A stretch of DNA of 64,000 bases from Antedon bifida (lineage: Eukaryota; Echinodermata; Crinoidea; Comatulida; Antedonidae): assembly GCA_963402885.1 (NCBI GenBank), contig OY727100.1, positions 6,063,501 to 6,127,500 of the forward strand, in the 5' to 3' direction. The notes below the pieces were generated by a model. The model ran no database searches. It was not told the origin of the DNA and was given only the letters and a program-made list of their open reading frames with translations. Of this stretch, positions 23,601 through 31,036 are shown piece after piece. Within the stretch, counting starts at the first letter, position 1, and each line of letters opens with the position of its first letter. A program made the position numbers and the translations under genes.

Positions 23601-23688
23601 ATACATCATCTATGGCCTGGGAACATTCAGTAGTATTGTTAGTCTCCTTTTCGGACTGTGACTTTAATGTACTTCTTAGACTCTTTGG
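20632..23688 (-). CDS. LINE ORF2: APE-type endonuclease and reverse transcriptase
   Basis: The protein nicks target DNA and reverse-transcribes the LINE RNA at the nick. The open frame starts directly after the ORF1 stop at 23,689 and runs 1,018 codons to a stop at 20,632. Endonuclease motifs in order: AHLNIRSLDLHFDE, LSETFLD (catalytic Glu), LLWYRPP, MGDLNCDV and GLSDHS (catalytic Asp-His, near 22,865). Reverse transcriptase motifs: NYRPISVLPILSKIIERVV, NQSGFRPSYSTSTAL, LLDFKKAFDTVNH, GVPQGSIVGPL and MYADDTIIY (near 21,445). The C-terminal tail ends RGAIIWNSL. No methionine codon lies between the ORF1 stop and the endonuclease motif; the first is at 23,238, after LSETF. Translation must therefore depend on ORF1, by UGA readthrough or reinitiation, unless the UGA is a private mutation. 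Confidence 0.9.
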   Translation of the reverse strand, partial: PKSLRSTLKSQSEKETNNTTECSQAIDDVLINDNHSYVINNRNNIITDINQIGKKDPHIFEELNQKGFIFAHLNIRSLDLHFDELQRILNNNNFNVFGLSETFLDNTFIDEDFHVDNYILHRLDRRKTKKGGGVALYINLKTNHKIRNDLMCNELELLSIEIVRDKCKNLIVLLWYRPPNTTAVLFEYLQNIFQKIELEHKDIMMMGDLNCDVMSDNPHCYTKKLIELSENFNLKQIIEEPTRIEKHSSTLIDVMYFSNVSKILKSGVIHVGLSDHSMPFAIIGKGAKNNKDSNKTNKINKQDHNYKMTRNFKKFNEDSFLNDLLMVNWNGITASGDVSQSAKLLETTLTNILDKHAPWKKHRVRKKTAPWLSDDVIEKMRERDKLKRECKHSKNESLWKRYRKYRNMCNKLIRKSKANFIQESIKENKNDVKKTWDTIRYIISSKKKTQTIQTICNGNGDVLYKAKDIANEINTFFSNIGSNLASQIHEPINDINYDEIDAFTEKNFEFEHITCEFVYKYLSNLSKNKATGHDNLPPGILKLSAPIISPTITRIINHSFTTCKFPNTWKIAKVTPIFKNGEKTNPNNYRPISVLPILSKIIERVVFNQLYAFLNNNNLLCINQSGFRPSYSTSTALTKVTEDWYSAIDEGKLVGICLLDFKKAFDTVNHNILLSKLRLYGLSKYVLKWFESYLSERKQFTNVNNTLSDYTHIQCGVPQGSIVGPLAFLLYINDLSKVANKCKISMYADDTIIYCSSKNENEIYQSINEELIQIHDWLKNNKLSLNVSKSEFMLIGSTNRLATIKEKNRSVNIDNALVPRVRYCKHLGIIIDEHLSWKNQIEYIRGKALNGLGMLRRCSYYFPQNILKHIANSIVIPYLSYCNIIWGNSSQTLMKRVQTIQNRTARIVCGLTWDTPSSEALRQINWSTLFYQDRYECCMVIYKVLTDNAPPYLNNVFTYNDINYNLRHSDTHLFIPKPKTDFKKRSLSYRGAIIWNSLNVDTLPNSVKLFKTYLKNAL

Positions 23689-24996
23689 TCAATTTTTTCG
23701 TTCGTAATAATAATGATCATAATTATGTACATTACCACAATATCTTGCTTTATGACCATATTGACCACATGATTTACATGTTAACTGTTCTTGATAGTAG
23801 CATTCGTAAGCTTGATGGTTGTTTAGTCCACATTTCCAGCATGGTTCATACATATAGGTTGACTCTTTGGAGCCATAACTAAAGTGTTGGTAACTGTCAT
23901 TTCTTGCTTGTTGATTATAATAACCATGTCTATTTCGTTTCCAGGGGCGTGTATTTTGATTTCTGTTTGTTTGACATTCTTGAGCATGTTGCCTGGATGA
24001 TGATTTCTCTGTATATTGAAATTGGAGATCATCAATATTTTCAGAGAATAGTTTAGCTAGTCGTATGGATCCTGTTATGTTGAAATGTAAGCCATCAATG
24101 AATAGGGATTCATCAACTGAGCCACATTGGTACACACATTTTGATGAGATGTTTATGAAGCCAGTATCCAGCCGTGTACTGAGATCGGTAAGTGCTGTAT
24201 TTACACTTTGAATATCATCCATATGATTTGGGCGTGGAGGAATTGCTGATATATAAAGCTTCGATGTTGGTGACTTCACCATGACCATCGTGATTATTTT
24301 TTCCATTGATTCTTGGATTTCTGTTACCACCTTACCATTTGAGACATCGTTTGTTCCTACTTGTATAATTATATTTGCATATGAATTTAAGTTTTTGGAT
24401 TCTTGTAGTTTATGGTATATATCTTCGGTAACCGCACCACGTTTCACTATGACATCAGTGTCCTTAAACCATGAGTTATCCATATCTCTGAGCATACTGT
24501 CCCCAATTATAAGGGTTTTGTGGATTGGATTCGTGCTCTCTGGTCTAATAATATTATCTGAGGAGGTGTTTAATCGGCCGTATCGCTCAAGATCACCCTC
24601 AAGTTTGCTGACCTTTACGTTTAAGCTTGTCATTTGTTGCTTTAGTTTTTTGTTTTCATCTTCTAGACTTGCTTGCCGTTTCTTAACATGATCGTTTTCA
24701 GTAGAAATTTTGTTTACATTTGTCTGTAAGGTCTCAACTTTTTCTTTCAGTTGTTTTACTATGAAACTTATATCCTTTTTGCAATTTTGACATGCCCATT
24801 TTGGATTTGGTCGCCTCTTTAGGTCAACACATGTCAGGTGATATGAGTTTCTGCAGTTCGAGCATTTTACTAGTGTTCCATTAGTTTTTTTACAGGTTTC
24901 CAAGCTACAACTTGTACTAGTAGCACTAGATTGCTCATCCAGTGTCCCTGTTTGTTGATCATTTGGCTTAGATTTGTCGTTTGTTTCGTCCGGCAT
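23689..24996 (-). CDS. LINE ORF1: PHD finger, coiled coil, SGNH hydrolase, zinc knuckles
   Basis: This is the nucleic-acid-binding companion protein of the LINE, 435 residues from ATG at 24,996. Near the N-terminus a PHD-type finger shows Cys pairs around CKKTNGTLVKCSNC, HLTC and WACQNC. A heptad-rich stretch, about 50 residues, follows (VKQLKEKVETLQTNVNKI). Then an SGNH/GDSL-type domain has IIGDSMLRDMD (serine block, near 24,495), QVGTNDVSNG and FIDGLHFNITG (histidine block). The C-terminus has two CCHC-like knuckles, CWKCGLNNHQAYEC and CKSCGQYGHKARYC. PHD plus esterase is typical of CR1-clade ORF1. It ends ERKN then TGA, and ORF2 follows in the same frame. Confidence 0.9.
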   Translation of the reverse strand: MPDETNDKSKPNDQQTGTLDEQSSATSTSCSLETCKKTNGTLVKCSNCRNSYHLTCVDLKRRPNPKWACQNCKKDISFIVKQLKEKVETLQTNVNKISTENDHVKKRQASLEDENKKLKQQMTSLNVKVSKLEGDLERYGRLNTSSDNIIRPESTNPIHKTLIIGDSMLRDMDNSWFKDTDVIVKRGAVTEDIYHKLQESKNLNSYANIIIQVGTNDVSNGKVVTEIQESMEKIITMVMVKSPTSKLYISAIPPRPNHMDDIQSVNTALTDLSTRLDTGFINISSKCVYQCGSVDESLFIDGLHFNITGSIRLAKLFSENIDDLQFQYTEKSSSRQHAQECQTNRNQNTRPWKRNRHGYYNQQARNDSYQHFSYGSKESTYMYEPCWKCGLNNHQAYECYYQEQLTCKSCGQYGHKARYCGNVHNYDHYYYERKN

Positions 24997-25081
24997 ATTT
25001 AGCAAATAAAATGTAGACCCTTAGTATGCCGTCGTCTATTTTTGCTATCGGCCTCAATTGTGTAGGTGAAACTTTCGTCAG

Positions 25082-25172
25082 AGATCAATCAGAGATCAAA
25101 TCAAAGATCAAAACGAAGATCAAATCAAAGATCAAATCAAAGATCAGATCAAAATAAAGATCAAAAAGATAG
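25082..25172 (+). repeat. GATCAAA-rich short tandem repeat in the LINE 5' untranslated region
   Basis: Roughly 12-13 bp units built from AGATCAAATCAA are repeated about seven times. They lie between the ORF1 start and the 5' end of the LINE. Repeated 5' units in LINEs can act as promoter modules; that role here is only inferred. Confidence 0.75.
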
Positions 25173-25189
25173 GCCCAGGTGTGTGTTTC

Positions 25190-25252
25190 GGGGTTTGAAC
25201 CCACGATAATCGTGTTCCACGACGCTCTACCAACTGAGCTACCCGGCCCTCT
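25190..25252 (-). mobile_element. tRNA-like head of the SINE split by the LINE
   Basis: The complement reads GGGCCGGGTAGCTCAGTTGG, then TAGAGC and GTGGGTTCAAACCCC. These are good RNA polymerase III A and B boxes, a D arm and a T arm. The anticodon stem TCGTG/CACGA encloses only three bases, so it is not a functional tRNA gene. Its body continues at 20,231 across the LINE. Confidence 0.8.
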
Positions 25253-25387
25253 GGTTAATAGCAAGGTTAAAACTAGATTCGTTTCCTCAAAATTACGTCA
25301 TGAATATGCAAATTTATGACGTAACGATTAGAATGACGTAATATGAAGCCCGTATAAGACTATACTATTGTCACCTTTTATTACTCG

Positions 25388-25478
25388 TGTACATTGTGGC
25401 ATAACGGGTAGTGCTCTAGTAACTATCGTTTGGATTGAATTCTCTCAGCTCTACTGGCTGGGGTTCGAATCTCTACGG
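25388..25478 (+). mobile_element. Second tRNA-like pol III sequence (SINE-like)
   Basis: TGGCATAACGGGTAGTGC resembles an A box and GGGGTTCGAATCTC a B box about 65 bases later. The spacing is long for a plain tRNA, and a clean cloverleaf is not apparent. The same sequence is at 61,730-61,815. Most likely a tRNA-derived SINE head or tRNA relic. Confidence 0.5.
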
Positions 25479-26439
25479 ATTTCTTTTTTTTAAAATAAAT
25501 ATAAAATGCTTTTCTTTTATTTTGAAAGAGAGATATTTAGAGAGTCAGGTTAATTTAGGATAATATAATGTAAAAGATTAACAACATCAAAATTCAACAG
25601 TGTGGCGCGTTGACCGCCGCGAATGACTAACAATTGAATGTCAGAAAAAAAGGAATTATAGTTCTCTTCTCTTCTGTAAAGTACACACAGTTTTTTAATA
25701 GGCTTTTCCCAGTCTGTTGTAAATTTGTCTTTTTTATGTTGTCCACCAGTCATCGTTTTGATTTTTGTCGGAAAAAATAGGTCAAGTGTATGAAACGCCA
25801 TATGTACCAAAAGATTGGTCTTTTACTATAATATTATTAATATTACCTATAATAATGTAATACAGTAATATTTAGAAATTTGTTTTTAGAAAAAATATTA
25901 ACATTACCTATAATAATGTAATAATATTTAGAAATTTTTTTTAGAAAAATTTCGAAAACAGAGACCCCCTATATGACCTAATGTCGAGATGTTTTTGTTT
26001 GGGTCAGAGACCCCCTATAATGTAATTATTTAAACATTTTTTTCATTATTTCAATGATACAAGTTTTTATTGAAGTTTGTTGTTTCAAGAAATCTCGAAA
26101 GAGAAACCTGGGTATCGAGTCTTTGTTTCAAAAACCCTAACTATTGGAAATTATCAAGGTTGGAAGGAGTGGTAATTGGGGAGACTTCTTCAAGTAACAA
26201 CTTATTGAAAGAAAAAAAACAGTAGAACCTAAAACTTCATGAGCCACTGAGAAAGCATCGCTCTAAACCTTTGCGGATTTCTATAAGGCAACTTTTTCGA
26301 TAAAGTATATAAAAACTGACAGAAAATCTGCTGATCAACCATTGGAGTATGATCATAGCCCAATTTTAATATCTTTAACCAAATATGACTTCACATATCT
26401 TGATGGATGGCGTTGAAATACCCACAGATGTTCCAGAAG
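25479..26439. other. Noncoding; end of copy A at 25,669
   Basis: Similarity to B stops at 25,669. From about 25,840 to 25,950 a 70-bp AT-rich unit (TTACCTATAATAATGTAAT) occurs twice, and CAGAGACCCCCTATA occurs twice near 25,960 and 26,008. No gene seen. Confidence 0.6.
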
Positions 26440-26925
26440 AAAACTTAAAAACATGATGGTCATGCACTATAGGATTCAGTAAACATGGCTGTAAACATCA
26501 TTTTGTTGTATTTGATCATTACATTGGAAAGGGGTGGATAAAACCAGTGACACGATTGAAAGGATAGTCCCAATGTACTAATCTGTACTTCCGTATGTGT
26601 TTTGGGCCACACTCATCGGTTTGGAGAACAAATATCACAACGTTTTTAGACATTCTTTATGTCAATAACAAAGAGATTGCAATTATACATGAAAGTTGAT
26701 GTTAATTAATGATATGCACTTTGTAACAGTAGCCTACAAAAGTATGGACGATGTCTGGTATAGTGAACAATAAAGTGGTTGAAAACCTATTAAGAATAAT
26801 CTAACCAGCTTCCATGCCATTACGGGTTGCAGCACGTCATTATTTGCTGGTTATGGGAAGAGGTCATACTGGAAACCATTTGTAACGCATCCACTCCTTG
26901 TAAATGGAATTGATTAAGATTAAGA
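26440..26925 (+). pseudogene. Degraded fragment of an invertebrate 'H-A-F/I-T-G-C-D'-type protein
   Basis: Two short readable pieces lie in order on the plus strand: GCKHHFVVFDHYIGKGWIK near 26,490-26,545 and FHAITGCSTSLFAGYGKRSY near 26,810-26,870, followed by WKPFVTHPLLVNGI. Both resemble blocks seen in uncharacterised nuclease-like proteins of marine invertebrates (a VVFD block, then HAFTGCD..S.F.G.GK). Stops and shifts separate them, so this is a relic. The identification is from memory of the motif and is tentative. Confidence 0.35.
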
Positions 26926-28067
26926 CTTTCCACGTACAGTGTACACTAAAGTTTAATATTGCCAAATATATGGTACTCTTGAGCAGATAACTGTATAATA
27001 ACAGACTACTCTTTGGTGCTACCTCCATCTAGACTCAGTGACTATATACCATTAACACTAGTGATATAATATTTCCCTTAAATATTAAGTATTTCACTTC
27101 ACTCAATAAATATTTAAGTACTGTATTTCTACTTCGGGAAACACTTAAAATTAAAAAAACTCACCTATGGTGAACACAGACATCATAGAACCTAAACATA
27201 CGAGCCAACTATCAGTATCAGGCAGAGATCAGTATGTGGCCTAAATGAATTGGGTCGTTTGGAAGCCCCTAACCCAGTTGTCAGTTTGGAACTTGTTACA
27301 TGTGTATGTAAACTAAAGAGCCAGATGAAGTTGTTACCGAAAGCATGCATATGTGGTTGTGATTCAATCGTTTGCCGTTACCCAGATGGCCAGTAGGCAT
27401 TATATATCAGTGCTTGAAGAAATACCCACCCCAGAGCGTTACCTCCTTCCATCCCAGAAAAATTTCGAATATTGGCATGTGCCCATGCCGCCCAACCCAC
27501 AAACCCTCTGTTTTTAAATGAAATTTAAGACATTCCAGTAGGCCTCCAATTTCGGTTATTTTGATACTCTAGGACTCATCATCTCCATTCCTTGAACACC
27601 TTCCAGGAGTGACTCAAAAAGTTTAAAATCTTCTCAGTACAATTCTGGTCTTTTTGACACCACACTATAACAATCAGCCCCAGGCTATCATGAAAATTAT
27701 ATTTATTTCAATTATTAATACAGATAATTAACAAGTCTGTGCTCTATTTGACCTTATGACCTTGAAAATGACCTTTAAACTTGTAAGTTGAAAAATTGAT
27801 GAACTTCACCATCTACAGCAATATGTCAATAATGATCCAATAATGGTTACATTTCTTTTAATTAGCTTATATGTTGTTGAAAACAGCTTAAACCTATATT
27901 TTACCATATTTGACCTTATAACCTTGAAAATGACCTTTGACCTGAAATTTGAGAGCGGCATCCACCCTTATCTTTGTTGTCATCCCATAAGGGATATATT
28001 CTACATGGTTGCCTGCTATTAACAGAAAATTCCCCCCATGATGAAAAACCTCACATTGGCCGCCCTA
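26926..28067. other. Noncoding, with repeated TGACCTT motifs
   Basis: No gene seen. Near 27,748-27,780 and 27,903-27,946 the phrase TATTTGACCTTATGACCTTG recurs, followed by AAAATGACCTT. The second copy contains TGACCTTTGACCT, in complement a direct repeat of AGGTCA with one-base spacing. Confidence 0.5.
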
Positions 28068-28175
28068 CTATTAACGTTTTCATACCACAATCGCTGTGCT
28101 AAGGGGAATTTATTATATTACCCTTAATTAAGGCCATTTTACACTAAAAAGAGGGAAGTAAAATCAACCGATTGA
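28068..28175. repeat. About 105-bp repeat shared with 62,246-62,352
   Basis: The block from TAACGTTTTCATACCACAAT through CTTAATTAAGGCCATTTTAC to AGAGGGAAGTAAAATCAACC is nearly identical to the segment beside the hAT relic. It is probably part of one transposon family, perhaps an internally deleted one. Confidence 0.75.
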
Positions 28176-28319
28176 CCCCTATCTAAGTTTATTTTCTGTC
28201 AATCCTTAAGGCTACAATTTATATAAAACAAAATAATTAAATGGTTAAATTCTGTTTCACCAAATTTATAAATAATTCTAGGTCCTAGAGGCATGTCTTT
28301 TAATTTGTTGTCGGTGTCT

Positions 28320-28680
28320 TCTATTCTAGGCCTAGAAGGCCTAGCCTAGGTCTAAGTGATGCGGCCTTTGCCGCCTGGCTGGGCGTGAGGTGAGTGTACC
28401 AATTTTAAAAACTAGTTGCATAGGCCTAGTCAGCTAAGCTAAAAGGTTAGGCCTAGCCTATTATAGTCGCCGCATAGTACTGTATATATCGCTATTAATT
28501 AGGGCCAAAATTAAATAACTAGCCTAGGGGCCTAGCTAGGCCTATTTAGCTTATCTTTCTTAGGCTAGGCCCTAGCCTAAGCCTAAGAGCAATGAATTTC
28601 CTTTTTGAGGATCAATAAAAGTTATCTTATCTTATCTTATCTTATCTTAGCTAGGTAGGCCTAGAATAGGCCTAGTAGAT
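28320..28680 (+). repeat. TAGGCCTA cluster with a LINE 3' tail
   Basis: Dense TAGGCCTA/CTAGCCTA palindromes. At 28,589-28,650 lies a LINE-type 3' end: GAATTTCC, GAGGATCAATAAAAG, then TTATC repeated about six times. The tail form (stem-loop-like sequence, AATAAA, short tandem unit) parallels those at 789-840 and 29,464-29,519. Confidence 0.65.
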
Positions 28681-29631
28681 ATTCGCCCAGGATTCGCGTA
28701 TGGGTGTTAAACGGATGATCGGGCCCACTTTTGTATGCGCACCAAACAAAAGGAGGCCTCCAAATAGCCAAAAATAAACACAGAACTAATGGCCATTAAA
28801 CTAGTTTAGTATCTAGTCAAGTATCAGCCGCGCAATGTTTTTATGAATATAGTAAATATTAATTAATTATTAAACAGCCGATAAATACTAATCAATGTGT
28901 CTTAATACAAAACAAATTTTACTAATCTAACATCTAGTTTTAATGATTAATTATAATAATTAATCGTATATTTCTTTTTTTTACGTCTTTTCTTATTTCT
29001 GCATATCATTATTATACATGATACCCCAAACAACAAGGCTCATCTCATAAACACAATATTTCCCGTTTTTTTAATTGTACTTCTTCATTTCTTATGCACT
29101 TGGAGTTTATAACTTGATACAGAAACCATAATCCTGTTATCGATAAAATGAATATTAACTAGATTTAATTCGTCACTATGACGAATTATAGGTTATATGC
29201 ATTGATTAAAATAAAGATAATTGATTTGTAAAAGATATATTGATTGATTGATTTTCTCAGAATCTTTAATTATTTATAATATATGCTAGGATCTTACTAA
29301 CGCAAATACAATAGCCGGTATCGCAATCCGATCAAAGATCCCTCTGCGTATAATGTCATAAACCACATTTGTTACATAATAATAAAGACATAAGTTTTTT
29401 AATCTGTTATAATACTGCACGTTTTAAATTGTTTGCAATATTGTTGTTTTAATCTACCAAGCAAAGTGAATTTCCATTTTTATGGACAAATAAAATTTCT
29501 TGAATCTTGAATCTTGACATAAGTTTCTTTTTATCTAGATTTCATTATAAATCATGTGTATAATCTATACACTAAGAAATAAAATTGAACAAACAATACA
29601 AATAATAAAAAAAAATCTTATTTCGTTTCGT
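28681..29631. other. AT-rich noncoding with a short LINE tail
   Basis: No gene. 29,464-29,519 reads GTGAATTTCC, GGACAAATAAAATTTC, then TTGAATC units: the 3' end of a heavily truncated LINE in plus orientation. Confidence 0.6.
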
Positions 29632-29706
29632 TACCCAAAGTGAGGCTCGATCTCGGTACCTTGAATGCTATAGACACGAGCACAGACCACCGAGCCATAC
29701 GCAACT
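29632..29706 (-). mobile_element. tRNA-like pol III relic (SINE-like)
   Basis: The complement shows TATGGCTCGGTGGTCTGTGC (A-box-like) and ACCGAGATCGAGCCTC (B-box-like), about 45 bases apart. A complete cloverleaf is not evident. A tRNA-derived SINE head or pseudogene is the likely reading. Confidence 0.4.
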
Positions 29707-30691
29707 TACTAAAACATGTAGAATGATTCCTCCGTGTATTTACTATTCAGTAGCCACTTTGGTGCAGATAGATTATTACATACCGCAATGAATTATAATT
29801 TATTACTATGATGACATCTTTAAAAATTTAAAAAAATGATGCACTGTCAAACTATATACTTTTAACTTTAATATATGAAATTCTTAAGAAAGAAAGTTAA
29901 TGTTAAGTTTGTTATTTCGGCCTAAGAAAATGTCAAAATTTGTTTGATTGTCGAAATTAATTTTTTTAAATTCAATATGCAATTAATGATGACTTAATCA
30001 ACTTTTGTTCTCTTAATTTGATAATAAATCATACATATGATACATACACTTCAAGAAAATGAAATAAAAAATAGGTGTTCCCCAGCATTCTGACGATATA
30101 TATTAATTTTAAAATTTAGCATATTTTCACTATTTTGTTAACTTATACGTGCGTAGCCTGTCACTTTGACGTGCTTGTATAACGCAATTTCGAGTTGAAA
30201 AGTGAATCAAATATGATGATATTATTAAAGAAAGATTTTAAAACAGAAATCGGGCAAAAAGAGTGCGCATTAACGTTTAACGCGCAGTGCGCGTGCAAAA
30301 TTCTGCGCACTCGTGGCAATTTTTTAAACGCTTAAAATTGCCTGAAACGTACTCTAATTTCATCGAAAATAAATTTTGACAATTTTAAAACTTTTAAGCG
30401 CACGTACGCATGCGTTATATGCGCTACGCACGTAATTATATTGCCATATGATGAAATATGACCTGAAATTTATGAGTACCAAATTTTGTTTAAAAGTGAT
30501 TCATGCTTGAAGATATGATTACAAACGTGATTTCATTAAATCGCGCGTAGACCGCGTAATTTATGATTGCGCACCGTGAAAACATGACCACATCGATTCC
30601 TGGCCATAAGGAATATACTCTGAAAAATTGACTTAGCTAGATGAAACTGATGCCAAGATAATTCACGGACAAAATAGTGCTAAGGAAAGAA

Positions 30692-30722
<31 letters not shown>

Positions 30723-30870
30723 AGATCCTGACAGAATCAAGAGGTTATATGCATATCATGCATATAACCTAATTATTAATATTGGTAATGGTAACTAATA
30801 ATAAATAAACTAATTTCCAACATTTAAAAAACACAATTTGCAGAATAAAACCAAAACGGAAACAAAACAA
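29707..30870. other. AT-rich noncoding 3' of the micro-exon gene
   Basis: No gene. 30,280-30,440 is a CG-containing patch with repeated GCGCA and ACGCA words. 30,690-30,722 is an AATA microsatellite. GCATATCATGC palindromes occur near 30,750. Confidence 0.6.
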
Positions 30871-30877
30871 CTTTATT
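30871..30877 (-). terminator. Polyadenylation signal of the micro-exon gene
   Basis: AATAAAG on the minus strand, about 160 bases after the stop codon at 31,037, in AT-rich sequence. The distance and strand suit a short 3' untranslated region. Confidence 0.55.
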
Positions 30878-31036
30878 TATAAAAATCACACATACTTATT
30901 GGCACATGTAAAATAAATAAAAAAAAAAATGTACTGGCATAACTGACGGCCGCAATAACTGGTGGCTGAAATTATCCCAAAAGAGTTATGTTGTCTGGTA
31001 CTCGTTGTGTTAACATTAATAATGTCTTTTTCCTTT

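Larger units (their letters stand above)
20232..25189 (-). mobile_element. Full-length CR1-type LINE, 4,958 bp, absent from copy B
   Basis: B reads CCGACCGGCATGGGGTTTG without interruption. Here the element sits between GGCAT (ending 20,231) and GGGGTTTG (from 25,190), with no clear target duplication, as is common for CR1 elements. The minus-strand order is 5' untranslated region, ORF1 with PHD and SGNH-hydrolase domains, ORF2 with endonuclease and reverse transcriptase, and a 3' region ending AATAAAG plus (TA)n. Both reading frames lack internal damage, so this is a young insertion, younger than the A/B split. Confidence 0.9.
1..25669. repeat. Left copy (A) of a large direct duplication
   Basis: Base 1 aligns to 39,769 and base 25,669 to 62,003, in the same orientation, with only scattered substitutions and small indels. 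Offsets step from about 39,768 to 39,763 to 38,180. The last step is explained exactly by a 1,580-bp Harbinger insertion plus a 3-bp target duplication in A. A also carries a 4,958-bp LINE that B lacks, and 17,349-18,342 of A is replaced in B by 55,514-59,609. The left limit lies outside the window. It could be a tandem segmental duplication or two divergent haplotypes placed one after the other in an assembly. Confidence 0.93.
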
